64,000 nt of DNA, from NCBI GenBank assembly GCA_016223165.1, contig JACRPO010000007.1, forward strand, positions 1-64,000. Direction: 5' to 3'. This document shows positions 30,772-39,764 of this stretch, piece by piece (the stretch's first letter is position 1; every line of letters starts with the position of its first letter). The notes under the pieces were generated by a model. That model worked only from the letters and a program-made list of their open reading frames with translations, ran no database searches and was not told the DNA's origin. A program made the translations under genes and the position numbers. The stretch comes from Burkholderiales bacterium (GTDB lineage Bacteria; Pseudomonadota; Gammaproteobacteria; Burkholderiales; Burkholderiaceae_C).

Positions 30772-30907
30772 CGCCGCTGGACAGCCGCCGGCCGCCGCAC
30801 GGCCGCTGCGCAGCCGCCCGCGCCGGCAGGCGACCGTCGGCGCACCAGCGCAGCGTTCGATTTCGTCCGCGCCTGCGGGAACCGGGCACTGCACTAGACT
30901 GGCCCGC

Positions 30908-31318
30908 ATGCCCAGCTCATCGAAAGCCACCTCCGCAGGCGCCGGCGCCGCCGCCAGCTTCACCTGCGAGGTGCGCGTGCAGTTCCTCGAAGAGGAGTCC
31001 GAGCCGCCCGAAGGCCCGTTCGCCTTCGCATACACGGTGACGATCCGCAATTCCGGCGAGGTGACGGCGCAGCTGGTGGCGCGCCACTGGATCATCACCG
31101 ACGCCGAGGGCCGGCAGGAAGAGGTGCGCGGCCTCGCCGTCGTCGGGCAGCAGCCGGTGTTGAAGCCCGGCGAGCAATTCGAGTACACGAGCTTCACGCG
31201 CATCGACACGCCGCACGGCCAGATGCGCGGCACCTATCTGTGCGTGACCGAGGACGCGCGCGCCTTCGAAGCCGAGGTGCCGGAGTTCCAGCTCGTCTAC
31301 CCGGGGCTGCTGCAGTAG
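30908..31318 (+). CDS. apaG: Co2+/Mg2+ efflux protein ApaG
   Basis: A 136-residue protein with the ApaG fold: VRVQFLEEESEPPEGPFAFA, YTVTIRNSGEVTAQLVARHW, GLAVVGQQPVLKPGEQFEYTS, and the C-terminal MRGTYLC segment. ApaG is linked to cobalt/magnesium homeostasis and is usually beside ksgA/apaH; that neighbourhood is absent here. The start at 30908 gives about 20 extra N-terminal residues, Ser/Ala-rich; the function is inferred from family only. Confidence 0.93.
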   Translation: MPSSSKATSAGAGAAASFTCEVRVQFLEEESEPPEGPFAFAYTVTIRNSGEVTAQLVARHWIITDAEGRQEEVRGLAVVGQQPVLKPGEQFEYTSFTRIDTPHGQMRGTYLCVTEDARAFEAEVPEFQLVYPGLLQ

Positions 31319-31387
31319 CGGCCCGGCCGGCCGGGCGGTCATGACGGCATGACGGCATGACGGCGTGACGGCGCGACGGTGCGGCGC

Positions 31388-31522
31388 TCAGCGCCGGTGC
31401 GGGTCGTCCGGCGGCGCTTCGGGCGTGGCTTCCTCGCTGCGCCGGCGCCCGGACATCGTCCACGCGACGATGAAGACCAGCAGTGCGAGCGCCAACAGCG
31501 CCTCGAGGATCAGGAGCCACAT
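31388..31522 (-). CDS. Small single-span membrane protein
   Basis: A 44-residue frame: MWLLILEALLALALLVFIVAW forms one membrane helix, followed by a basic patch (SGRRRSEE) and a Pro/Asp-rich cytoplasmic tail. This layout resembles short conserved membrane proteins of Burkholderiales of unknown function. There is no clear Shine-Dalgarno. It lies 65 bases downstream of the apaG stop, on the opposite strand. Coding status rests on the clean helix-plus-tail design, so confidence is moderate. Confidence 0.5.
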   Translation of the reverse strand: MWLLILEALLALALLVFIVAWTMSGRRRSEEATPEAPPDDPHRR

Positions 31523-31594
31523 CGCGTGCGGCGGCGGGCTGGAAGGACGCCGGCCGAGAGTGAGTCTGCGCGAATCAAGGTTCCGGCGGCCGCT

Positions 31595-32776
31595 TCAGCG
31601 CCGCACCGCGCGCATCGCATGCACGTTGGCCGCGTAGGTCCCGGGCGGCCATGTCGTCTCGGCCGCCGTGCGGCCGCGCGTCAGCTTTGCCTCGGCCAGC
31701 GCGACGCCGGCGCGTTCGATCGTCTGCTCGATCGACTCGCCGGCGTGGCGCTCGGCGAGGCCGGCCGACAGCGTCACGCTCAGCGTCTGGCTGCCGTGCA
31801 CGATGCGCAGCGCGGCGATGCGCTGCTGCAGCCTCTCGAGGCCGCCGCGCACCAGCGATGCGCGCGTGTCGGGCAGCATCAGCATGAACTCCTCGCCGCC
31901 CCAGCGCGCCAGCACGTCGGAGGCGCGCACCTGCTGCAGCGCCTCTTGCGCCACGGCGCGCAACACGGCGTCGCCGACGGCATAGCCATGGGCATCGTTG
32001 ATCGCACCGAGGCGGTCGATGTCGAGCTTGGCGAGGCAGAAGGTCTGGCCCGAGCGCGTGCAGCGCTGGTGCTCGTGCTCGATCAGCTCCTGCATGTGGC
32101 GGCGGTTGATGAGGCCGGTGAGCTCGTCGCGCGTCACCAGTTCGCGGATCTGCGCCAGCGCCTCCGCGAGGTCGTGCCGCCGCCGGCGCAGCCGCTCGCG
32201 CATGCGCGACAGGCGCACCGCCAGCACCGAGACCGTGGGCACCATCGTCGCCACCATCAGGAAGTGGCCGAACTCCAGCGCCGGCGCGTAGTGCGCCGGG
32301 TCGAGCCAGCTCATGGCGCCGGCGGTGGCGCCGAACAGCACCACCGCGTAGACGCTCACCCACATCATGTGCTTCGGCGAGACGACGAACATGCCGAACA
32401 TCAGGATGACCATGAAGATCGGGAACACGCTGCCGCGCGCCGGCCCGAGCATGGTGTAGGCCATCGCCGCGCAGCTGAGCGCGAACACCATCTGCGGCAC
32501 CGTCAGCGAGGGGTCCTCGCGCCGGCGCGACCAGCCGCTGCGGATGAGCGCGAACAGCACCACCATGCCGGCGAGCGAGAAGACCGTCCACAGCGCCACC
32601 GGCAGCGCACGCGCCACGCCGGTCCAGACGAAGAACTGCATGGCGATGACGCTGACGCCGACCATCGCCATCGCCAGCGCCGCCTGCGCAAGGCGGATGC
32701 GCTGCACCGGCTCGTCGGTGAACAGCAGGCTTTGCAGGCGCTTGGCGAGGAGAGGCAGGTCGGCGGGTTCGGTCAT
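31595..32776 (-). CDS. Membrane-bound diguanylate cyclase (GGDEF)
   Basis: A 393-residue protein. The N-terminal half has about six membrane segments (residues roughly 29-190). A short coiled helix follows, then a GGDEF domain with RDELTGLINRRHM and the active-site motif GGEEF at 293-297. An RASD inhibitory I-site sits five residues before it, so product feedback is likely. It makes cyclic di-GMP from GTP. The start MTEPADLPLLAKRLQ was chosen over an upstream open frame lacking membrane features. It stands alone, with no EAL domain. Confidence 0.92.
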   Translation of the reverse strand: MTEPADLPLLAKRLQSLLFTDEPVQRIRLAQAALAMAMVGVSVIAMQFFVWTGVARALPVALWTVFSLAGMVVLFALIRSGWSRRREDPSLTVPQMVFALSCAAMAYTMLGPARGSVFPIFMVILMFGMFVVSPKHMMWVSVYAVVLFGATAGAMSWLDPAHYAPALEFGHFLMVATMVPTVSVLAVRLSRMRERLRRRRHDLAEALAQIRELVTRDELTGLINRRHMQELIEHEHQRCTRSGQTFCLAKLDIDRLGAINDAHGYAVGDAVLRAVAQEALQQVRASDVLARWGGEEFMLMLPDTRASLVRGGLERLQQRIAALRIVHGSQTLSVTLSAGLAERHAGESIEQTIERAGVALAEAKLTRGRTAAETTWPPGTYAANVHAMRAVRR

Positions 32777-32965
32777 CGGGCGTGGCGCGCCCGTGCGGCG
32801 CGCAGGCGCGCAGGGAGGGCGCGCAACAGCGGGGCGCAAGGGTAGCACCACCCTCGCGCTGCAATGCAGCATGGCGCGCGCGTCAAGCACCCCCTCACGC
32901 ACCCTGCCGGCGTGCCGGCCATCCTCCTTCGTCTTCGGCTTCTTCGCCTTCCCCTCACGGCACCC

Positions 32966-33616
32966 TCAAGCCCCCCCGCGCAGATGCCTCAGCGGCAGCG
33001 CCGCGCCGGCCTTCACCTCGCCGAGCGAGAAGCTGGTGTGCAGGTCCTTCACGTCCGGCAGCTTGAACAGCGTCGCCATCGTCCAGCGCGAGAAGGCGTC
33101 GAGGTCGCGCGCCACCACGTGCAGCTCGAAGGTGCCGGCGCCGCTGATGTAGTGGCAGGCGATGACCTCCGGCAGCGCGCGGATGGCATCTTCGAGCGCA
33201 CGCGTGGCCTGCGCGTTGTTGCGCTCGGCGTCGACGCGCACGAAGGCGAGCACGCCGAGGCCGATCTTGCGCCGGTCGAGCTCGGCGCGGTAGCCGATGA
33301 TGTAGCCGTGCTCCTCGAGCCAGCGCACGCGCCGCCACGTCGGCGCGGCCGATAGGCCGATGCGCGAGGCCAGCTCCGCGTTGGTCAGGCGCGCGTCGCG
33401 CTGCAGCTCGCCAAGGATGGCGACGTCGTAGCGGTCGAGCACCGCGCCATGGGCCCCGGTCCCTTCGGCACCTGCGCCCCCTGCGCCCCCTTCGTCCCGT
33501 TCCGCCCGTTCGGCAGCTGCCCCGGCTTCGGCGGCTTCGGCGGCCGGGGTCCCGGCGGCGGCGCGGCCGCGCACCGGCCTGGAGGTTTTCCCGAGGGCGC
33601 GCTTCTTAAGCGTCAT
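32966..33616 (-). CDS. Lrp/AsnC family regulator divergent from indolepyruvate oxidoreductase
   Basis: A 216-residue regulator. After an unusually long, low-complexity Ala/Glu/Gly-rich N-terminal extension (residues about 10-62) come a helix-turn-helix (LDRYDVAILGELQRDARLTN, LSAAPTWRRVRWLEEHGYI) and a RAM domain (FVRVDAERNNAQATRALED, CHYISGAGTFELHVVARDLD). It is divergent from the 1189-residue oxidoreductase gene with palindromes between, so it probably activates it in response to an aromatic or branched amino acid. The start MTLKKRALGK is the most downstream Met before the domains. Confidence 0.9.
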   Translation of the reverse strand: MTLKKRALGKTSRPVRGRAAAGTPAAEAAEAGAAAERAERDEGGAGGAGAEGTGAHGAVLDRYDVAILGELQRDARLTNAELASRIGLSAAPTWRRVRWLEEHGYIIGYRAELDRRKIGLGVLAFVRVDAERNNAQATRALEDAIRALPEVIACHYISGAGTFELHVVARDLDAFSRWTMATLFKLPDVKDLHTSFSLGEVKAGAALPLRHLRGGA

Positions 33617-33635
33617 TCGATCACCTGATGCCACA

Positions 33636-33658
33636 TTCGAGCAAGGTCCTTGCTCGAA
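33636..33658. promoter_or_regulatory. Perfect 23-base palindrome, candidate AsnC/Lrp operator
   Basis: TTCGAGCAAGG and CCTTGCTCGAA are perfect arms about a single central base. Nearby, TGATC/GATCA and GGCA/TGCC motifs recur (for example TGCCTGATCGGGCA at 33663-33676 and GATCAGGCA at 33692-33700). All lie in the 161-base gap between the Lrp-type gene and the oxidoreductase gene. This is a good candidate operator for the divergent regulator; it could also be a hairpin near the regulator's start. Confidence 0.55.
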
Positions 33659-33777
33659 GCATGCCTGATCGGGCATCGAAAGAAAAGACACGATCAGGCA
33701 CCCCACCCTAAACTTCCGCTCCTACTTCCCACTGATTCCCCCTGATTCGCCGCACCCCACCGCAGGAGCCGCCGCCG

Positions 33778-36700
33778 ATGAATGCCCCGCTGCCCGAGTC
33801 GATCCGCAAGGCGCTCGAAACCGCGACGCTGGACGACAAGTACAGCCTGGAACAAGGCCGTGCCTTCATGAGCGGCGTGCAGGCGCTGGTGCGCCTGCCG
33901 ATGCTGCAGCGCCAGCGCGACGCGCTCGCGGGGCTCGACACCGCCGGCTTCGTGAGCGGCTACCGCGGCAGCCCGCTCGGCGGCTACGACCAGGCGCTCT
34001 GGGCCGCCAAGAAGCACCTGCAGGCGAACAACGTCGTCTTCCAGCCCGGCGTCAACGAGGAGCTCGCCGCCACCGCCGTGTGGGGCACGCAGCAGCTCGA
34101 CCTCTACCCCGAGAGCAAGAAGCACGACGGCGTCTTCGGCATCTGGTACGGCAAGGGCCCGGGCGTCGACCGCTGCCTCGACGTCTTCAAGCACGGCAAC
34201 ATGGCCGGCACGGCCCGGCACGGCGGCGTCATCGCGGTGGCCGGCGACGACCACATCGCCAAGAGCAGCACGGCGCCGCACCAGAGCGACCACGTCTTCA
34301 AGGCCTGCGGCTTCCCGACCTTCTTCCCGTCGAGCGTGCAGGACATCCTCGACATGGGGCTGCACGCCTTCGCGATGAGCCGCTACGCCGGCGTGTGGAC
34401 GGGCATGAAGACGATCCAGGAGGTGGTGGAGTCCGCTGCCAGCGTCACCGTGGATCCGAAGCGCGTGCAGATCATCCTGCCCGAGGACTTCGTGATGCCG
34501 CCGGGCGGCGTGCACATCCGCTGGCCCGATGCACCGCTCGAGCAGGAGGCGCGCCTCTTCGACTACAAGTGGTACGCGGCGCTCGCCTACGTGCGCGCCA
34601 ACCGGCTCAACCACAACGTCGTCGCCGGGCCGAACGACAAGTTCGGCCTCATCGCCAGCGGCAAGGCCTACAACGACATGCGTCAGGCGCTCGTCGACCT
34701 GGGCCTGGACGACGACACCTGCCGCGCGCTCGGCATCCGCGTGCACAAGGTCAACGTCGTGTGGCCGCTCGAGGCCACCATCACGCGCGACTTTGCCGCG
34801 GGGCTGCAGGAGATCCTCGTCGTCGAAGAGAAGCGCCAGGTCATCGAGTACCAGCTGAAGGAGGAGCTCTACAACTGGCGCCCCGACGTGCGGCCGAACG
34901 TGCTCGGCAAGTTCGAGGAACCGGAAGGAGACAGCTCGGGCGGCGAGTGGAGCATGCCCAACCCGAGCGAGAACTGGCTGCTGCGTGCCAAGGCCGACCT
35001 CACGCCGGCCATCGTCGCCAAGGCCATCGCCAAGCGCCTCTTCAAGACCGGCATCGTCAAGGCCGGCAGCGACATCGCGGCGCGCATGAACCAGCGCCTG
35101 GAGACCATCGCCGCGCGCGAGCGGCAGCTCGCCGAGCTGAAGACCAACACCGGCGAGCGCATCCCCTGGTTCTGCAGCGGCTGCCCGCACAACACCAGCA
35201 CGCGCGTGCCCGAGGGCAGCCGCGCCATGGCCGGCATCGGCTGCCACTACATGGCGGTGTGGATGGACCGCAGCACCAGCACCTTCAGCCAGATGGGCGG
35301 CGAGGGCGTGGCCTGGGTCGGGCAGGCGCACTTCACCAAGGACGCGCACGTCTTCGCCAACCTCGGCGACGGCACCTACTTCCACAGCGGCATCCTCGCC
35401 GTGCGGCAGAGCATCGCCGCGGGCGTGAACATCACCTACAAGGTGCTCTACAACGACGCCGTGGCGATGACCGGTGGGCAACCGGTGGGCGAGCGACCGG
35501 AAGGGCACAGCGTGCTGCAGATCCAGAAGAGCCTCGTCGCCGAGGGCGTGGCCAGGCTCGTCATCGTCACCGACCAGCCCGGGAAGTACGACGGTGTCGC
35601 GCTGGAGTCCGGCGTCACGGTGCATCACCGCGACGAGCTCGACCGCATCCAGCGCGAGTTCCGCGAGGTCAAGGGCACGAGCGCCATCATCTACGACCAG
35701 ACCTGCGCCACCGAGAAGCGCCGCCGTCGCAAGCGCGGCAAGATGGCCGACCCGGCCAGGCGCGTGATCATCAACGAGCTCGTGTGCGAGGGCTGCGGCG
35801 ACTGCGGCGTGCAGAGCAACTGCCTTTCGGTGGAGCCGGTGGAGACCGAGTTCGGCCGCAAGCGCCGCATCAACCAGAACAGCTGCAACAAGGACTTCTC
35901 CTGCGTCAAGGGCTTCTGCCCGAGCTTCGTCACCGTCGAAGGCGGGCAGTTGAAGAAGCCGAAGAAGGAGAAGAAGGGCTCGCCCGATTCCATTTCGGGC
36001 CTGGCCGTCCTGCCCGAGCCGCCGCTGCCGCTGGCCGAGCAGGCCTTCGGCATCGTCGTCGCCGGTGTCGGCGGCACCGGCGTCATCACCATCGGCCAGC
36101 TGCTCGGCATGGCCGCGCACCTCGAGGGCAAAGGCGTCGTCACGCAGGACAGCGCCGGCCTGGCGCAAAAGGGCGGCGCCACCTGGAGCCACGTGCAGAT
36201 CGCCAACCGGCCCGAGGCCATCCACACGACCAAGGTCGACACCGCCAAGGCCGACCTCGTGATCGGCTGCGATGCCATCGTCGCGGCCTCGAAGGCCACG
36301 CTGGCGGCGATGCAGCCCGGGCGCACCTTCGTCGCCCTCAACACGCACGGCACGCCGACGGCGGCCTTCGTCAAGCAGCCCGACTGGCAGGCGCCGGGCG
36401 CCCAATGCGAGGCGGCGCTGCGCGGCACCGTCGGCGAACCGGCCGTCGGCGCCTTCGACGCCGAGCAGGCCGCCGAGCAGCTGCTCGGCGACAGCATCTA
36501 CACCAACCCGCTGATGCTCGGCTACGCGTGGCAGAAGGGCCGCGTGCCGCTCGCGCACGCGGCGCTGATGCGCGCCATCGAGCTCAACGGCGTGCAGGTC
36601 GACAACAACAAGGCGGCCTTCGAGTGGGGCCGCCGCTGCGCGCACGACCTCGCCTCGGTGCAGGCGCTGTTCAGGGCGCAGCAGGTGATCCAGGTCGTCA

Positions 36701-37347
36701 AGCGGCCGTCGCTCGTCGAGACGGTGAGGACGCGCGTCGAGTTCCTGACCGGCTACCAGGACGCCGCCTACGCCGCCGAATACGCTGCCTTCGTCGACAA
36801 GGTGAAGGCCGCCGAGCTGGCGCTCGCCGCTCCGGGCAACGCGTTGCCGCTGGCCGAGGCGGTGGCGCGCTACCTGTTCAAGCTCATGGCCTGCAAGGAC
36901 GAGTACGAGGTGGCGCGCCTGCACACCGACCCCGCGTTCACGGCGAAGATCGGCGCGATGTTCGAAGGCGACTACAAGCTCGTGCACCACCTCGCACCCC
37001 CGGCGCTGGCGAAGACCGACGAGCGCGGCGAGCTCGTCAAGCGCCCGTTCGGCCCCTGGGTGCGCACCGCCTTCGCCGTGCTCGCGAGGATGAAGGGCCT
37101 GCGCGGCACCGCGTTCGACCCCTTCGGCCGCACGGCCGAGCGGCGCATGGAGCGCGCGCTGGTCGGCGAGTACCGCGCCTGCATCGAGGAGCTGCTGAAG
37201 ACGCTCGACGTCGGCAACCGCGCGCTGGCCGCCGAGATCGCGCGGCTGCCCGAAGAAATCCGCGGCTTCGGGCATGTGAAGGAGCGCCACCTGAAGGCGG
37301 CGCGCCTGAAGTGGCAGGCGCTGATGCAGCGCTGGCGCGGCGCCTGA
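33778..37347 (+). CDS. Indolepyruvate ferredoxin oxidoreductase family protein (fused subunits)
   Basis: A 1189-residue protein that fuses the IorA- and IorB-like parts. The N-terminal TPP-dependent portion leads to CSGCPHNTSTRVPEG (Cys466, Cys469), then GGEGVAWVGQAHF. A ferredoxin-like 4Fe-4S segment begins with CEGCGDCGVQSNC at about Cys670 and has more cysteines (CNKDFSCVKGFC). The C-terminal gamma domain contains GVGGTGVITIGQLLG (from residue 763) and QDSAGLAQKGGATW. Such enzymes oxidatively decarboxylate aryl or branched 2-oxo acids to acyl-CoA. The start has a CAGGAG about 8 bases upstream. Confidence 0.95.
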   Translation: MNAPLPESIRKALETATLDDKYSLEQGRAFMSGVQALVRLPMLQRQRDALAGLDTAGFVSGYRGSPLGGYDQALWAAKKHLQANNVVFQPGVNEELAATAVWGTQQLDLYPESKKHDGVFGIWYGKGPGVDRCLDVFKHGNMAGTARHGGVIAVAGDDHIAKSSTAPHQSDHVFKACGFPTFFPSSVQDILDMGLHAFAMSRYAGVWTGMKTIQEVVESAASVTVDPKRVQIILPEDFVMPPGGVHIRWPDAPLEQEARLFDYKWYAALAYVRANRLNHNVVAGPNDKFGLIASGKAYNDMRQALVDLGLDDDTCRALGIRVHKVNVVWPLEATITRDFAAGLQEILVVEEKRQVIEYQLKEELYNWRPDVRPNVLGKFEEPEGDSSGGEWSMPNPSENWLLRAKADLTPAIVAKAIAKRLFKTGIVKAGSDIAARMNQRLETIAARERQLAELKTNTGERIPWFCSGCPHNTSTRVPEGSRAMAGIGCHYMAVWMDRSTSTFSQMGGEGVAWVGQAHFTKDAHVFANLGDGTYFHSGILAVRQSIAAGVNITYKVLYNDAVAMTGGQPVGERPEGHSVLQIQKSLVAEGVARLVIVTDQPGKYDGVALESGVTVHHRDELDRIQREFREVKGTSAIIYDQTCATEKRRRRKRGKMADPARRVIINELVCEGCGDCGVQSNCLSVEPVETEFGRKRRINQNSCNKDFSCVKGFCPSFVTVEGGQLKKPKKEKKGSPDSISGLAVLPEPPLPLAEQAFGIVVAGVGGTGVITIGQLLGMAAHLEGKGVVTQDSAGLAQKGGATWSHVQIANRPEAIHTTKVDTAKADLVIGCDAIVAASKATLAAMQPGRTFVALNTHGTPTAAFVKQPDWQAPGAQCEAALRGTVGEPAVGAFDAEQAAEQLLGDSIYTNPLMLGYAWQKGRVPLAHAALMRAIELNGVQVDNNKAAFEWGRRCAHDLASVQALFRAQQVIQVVKRPSLVETVRTRVEFLTGYQDAAYAAEYAAFVDKVKAAELALAAPGNALPLAEAVARYLFKLMACKDEYEVARLHTDPAFTAKIGAMFEGDYKLVHHLAPPALAKTDERGELVKRPFGPWVRTAFAVLARMKGLRGTAFDPFGRTAERRMERALVGEYRACIEELLKTLDVGNRALAAEIARLPEEIRGFGHVKERHLKAARLKWQALMQRWRGA

Positions 37348-37507
37348 GAGGCTGAGAGTCTTTCGATCATGCCCGCTCATCACACCAGAAGGCGCCCGCT
37401 CGTCGTTGCGAATGTTCGCCATAGCCCGCGCTATGGCTCGCATTCGCGCCTAGATCGGACACCTTCTGGCGCGCTGCTCGGGCACGCTCGAAAAACTCTC
37501 AGCCTCT
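37347..37507. repeat. 161-base nested palindrome (candidate dispersed repeat element)
   Basis: Nested complementary arms run along the whole element: AGAGGCTGAGAGT/ACTCTCAGCCTCT (13 bp, ends), TTTCGA/TCGAAA, TGCCCG/CGGGCA, CCAGAAGG/CCTTCTGG, GCGAATG/CATTCGC and a core GCCATAG/CTATGGC. It fills the gap between the oxidoreductase stop codon and the Nudix gene, both plus strand. The design resembles a REP/MITE-like intergenic element that would fold into one long imperfect hairpin. Only one copy is in this window. Confidence 0.8.
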
Positions 37508-37535
37508 GAGCCGGCGGGCGACGGAAGTGCGGCCG

Positions 37536-38423
37536 ATGGACGCGCCGCCGACGGACGACCCCGGCCCCGCCTGGGGGGCGCTGGCGGCGGCGCGACGCGC
37601 GGTGGCGCCGCGCGTAGCCTTCTTCGTGCGCGGTGTCGCCGTCGGTTCCGTGGCCGTGGCGCACCTGCCGGCGCTGCGCCGATTCGACGCCGCCCTGCGC
37701 ATCGACGGCGAAGGCGTGCACGCCCGCGCGCCGGACCCGAGCGACGACCTCGTACCCGTCAACCGCGCCCTGCGCGAGGCCGGGCTGGTGCGCGCCTGGC
37801 GCGACGAGCTCTTCGCGCTGCCGCACCCGGGCACGCTCGCGCCGCTGGCGCGCATCGAGCGCGCCGCAGCGCGCTTCTGGGGCACGCTGACGCTGGGCGC
37901 GCACGCCACCGGTTTCGTGCGCGACGCCGGCGGGCGGCCGAGCCACCTGTGGATCGCGCAGCGCTCGCTCGCCAAGGCCACCGATCCGGGCCTCTACGAC
38001 AACCTGGTCGGCGGCGGTGTCGGCCTCGGCCAGGCACCGCGCGAGACGCTCGTGCGCGAGGCCTTCGAGGAAGCCGGGCTCGCGCCGGCCGAGGTGGCCG
38101 GGGCGGCGAGTGCGGCTGGTGGCCACGTGATCGGCCTGGCGCGCGACATCGCCGAGGGCTTCCAGCAGGAGTGGCTGTACGGCTTCGACATCGAGCTGCC
38201 GCCGGGCCGCGTGCCGGTCAACCAGGACGGCGAAGTCGCGGGCTTTCGCTGCCTGCCCGTGCCCGAGGCCGCCGCGCTGGCCGCCGGCGACACGATGACC
38301 GTCGACGCTGCGCTGGTGACGCTCGACTTCCTGCTGCGCCACGAACTCCTGCCCGAGGAAGCCCATGTGACGACACAGGTGCGAGAGGCCCTGGCGGCAC
38401 TGCTGGTGAAGAGCCCCGTTTGA
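37536..38423 (+). CDS. Nudix hydrolase, DUF4743/thiamine pyrophosphokinase-like type
   Basis: A 295-residue protein. The N-terminal ~120 residues resemble DUF4743 (FFVRGVAVGSVAVAHLPALR); then a Nudix domain follows with LWIAQRSLAKATDPGLYDNLVGG-type sequence. The Nudix box reads GGVGLGQAPRETLVREAFEE with AGL after it; the first conserved Glu is Gln, while the REAFEEAG metal-binding core is intact. Fungal and plant relatives are fused to or act near thiamine phosphate metabolism; the bacterial substrate is unknown. ATG 37536 was chosen because GGAAG lies 9 bases upstream; a GTG at 37527 would leave no spacing. Confidence 0.85.
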   Translation: MDAPPTDDPGPAWGALAAARRAVAPRVAFFVRGVAVGSVAVAHLPALRRFDAALRIDGEGVHARAPDPSDDLVPVNRALREAGLVRAWRDELFALPHPGTLAPLARIERAAARFWGTLTLGAHATGFVRDAGGRPSHLWIAQRSLAKATDPGLYDNLVGGGVGLGQAPRETLVREAFEEAGLAPAEVAGAASAAGGHVIGLARDIAEGFQQEWLYGFDIELPPGRVPVNQDGEVAGFRCLPVPEAAALAAGDTMTVDAALVTLDFLLRHELLPEEAHVTTQVREALAALLVKSPV

Positions 38424-38469
38424 CCCTGCGGGCAGCGCCGTCGGGCCGCCGTCATACTGGCCGCTCGCG

Positions 38470-39072
38470 ATGCCCACGCCCACTTCTTCGCCGCCGCCGA
38501 CGCCCCCTGTTGCGCGCGACCGGGCGGCCCGCTACGACCCCTTCGCCGTCGGGCTGCACTGGCTGCTCGCGCTCGGCTTCCTCGCCATGCTGGTGCTGGG
38601 CAGCACGATGACCGGGCTGCCGCTCTCGCCGACGCGGCTGAAGCTCTACAACTGGCACAAGTGGGCCGGCGTGTCCCTGCTCGCGCTCTCGCTGCTGCGC
38701 GTCGCCTGGCGCCTGACGCACCTGCCGCCACCCGCACCGCCGATGCCGGCCTGGCAGCACGCGGCCATGCGCGTCACCCATGCGGCGTTCTATGCGCTCT
38801 TCTTCGCCGTGCCGCTCGCCGGGTGGTCCTACAGCTCGGCGGCGGGCTTTCCGGTGGTGCTGTTTGGCGTCTGGCCCCTGCCCGACTTCGTGCCCGCCGA
38901 TCGCGAGCTGGCCGAGGCGATCAAACCGTTGCACGCCACGCTGGCTTACACCCTGGCCGTGACCATCGCGGTGCATGTGTTGGCGGCCTTCAAGCACCAG
39001 TTCGTCGACCGTGACGGCCTGCTCGCGCGCATGAGCTTCGCACGGAGCCGGAACCCGCGGGCGGTGCGATGA
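38470..39072 (+). CDS. Cytochrome b561 family protein
   Basis: A 200-residue inner-membrane di-heme b protein with four predicted helices. Candidate haem-ligand histidines are in GLHWLLALGF, NWHKWAGVSLL, THAAFYALF and AVHVLAAFKHQF. It moves electrons between the quinone pool and periplasmic partners. It is followed within 13 bases by the first of three YceI genes, a pairing common in Proteobacteria. Confidence 0.93.
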   Translation: MPTPTSSPPPTPPVARDRAARYDPFAVGLHWLLALGFLAMLVLGSTMTGLPLSPTRLKLYNWHKWAGVSLLALSLLRVAWRLTHLPPPAPPMPAWQHAAMRVTHAAFYALFFAVPLAGWSYSSAAGFPVVLFGVWPLPDFVPADRELAEAIKPLHATLAYTLAVTIAVHVLAAFKHQFVDRDGLLARMSFARSRNPRAVR

Positions 39073-39085
39073 CTCCGATTTCTCC

Positions 39086-39724
39086 ATGAGCGCCCAGCAG
39101 CCCACGCTCCAGCGCCGCGCCCTGCTCGCCGCGATCGCGACGACGGCTGTCGCCGCCCTCCTGCCCGTGTACGCTCAGGCTCAGACGGCCGCTCCGGCGC
39201 AGGTGCCGTCGCCCGCGCCCGCCGCCACGCTCGTGCCTGGGCAGAGCCAGATCGCCTTCACGACGCGCCAGCTCGGCGTGCCGGTCGAGGGCCGGTTCGG
39301 CAGGTTCACGCTGCAGATCGCGCTCGATCCGAAGAAGCCCGAGTCCGGCCAGTTGCGCCTCACGATCGATGTCGCGAGCGCGCGCTTCGGCACTGCCGAG
39401 CTCGACGGCGAGGTGGGCAAGCCCAGGTGGCTCGCCGCCGCGAAGTTTCCGCAGGCAGTGTTCCAGTCCACGGCCGTGCGGCCGGCCGCCGGCGGCACGC
39501 GCTTCGAGGTCGCCGGGCGGCTCACGCTCAAGGGCACCACGCGCGAGGTGGTCGTGCCGGTGGCGCTGGCCCAGAGCGGCGGCCAGACCACGGCGAGCGG
39601 CAGCTTCACGATCAAGCGGCTGGACTACAGCGTCGGCGAGGGCGAATGGGCCGACACGTCGCTGCTTTCCAACGACGTGGCCGTGCGCTTCAAGCTCGTG
39701 CTCGCGGGGATGGCACCGCTGTGA
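39086..39724 (+). CDS. YceI family periplasmic protein (first of three)
   Basis: A 212-residue protein with a signal peptide (QRRALLAAIATTAVAALLP, cleavage near YAQA) and a YceI lipocalin-like barrel: LVPGQSQIAFTTRQLGVPVEGRFGRF-type sequence, FGTAELDGEVG, FEVAGRLTLKGTTREV and LDYSVGEGEWADTSLLSNDV. YceI proteins bind isoprenoid or other apolar molecules in the periplasm. It lies 13 bases after cytochrome b561. Confidence 0.92.
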   Translation: MSAQQPTLQRRALLAAIATTAVAALLPVYAQAQTAAPAQVPSPAPAATLVPGQSQIAFTTRQLGVPVEGRFGRFTLQIALDPKKPESGQLRLTIDVASARFGTAELDGEVGKPRWLAAAKFPQAVFQSTAVRPAAGGTRFEVAGRLTLKGTTREVVVPVALAQSGGQTTASGSFTIKRLDYSVGEGEWADTSLLSNDVAVRFKLVLAGMAPL

Positions 39725-39764
39725 ACCGAAACGCTGCTGCGAACAAAGCCGCGATGAAGCAGCG

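Noticed and set aside
31340..31375. Short ATGACGGC repeat as a possible CRISPR or attachment site
   Set aside because: Only about four degenerate 8-base units with no spacers; simple slippage repeat after apaG.
33694..37443. 1249-codon minus-strand frame opposite the oxidoreductase gene
   Set aside because: Antisense shadow of the 1189-residue enzyme; the translation is His/Arg/Leu-rich without motifs.
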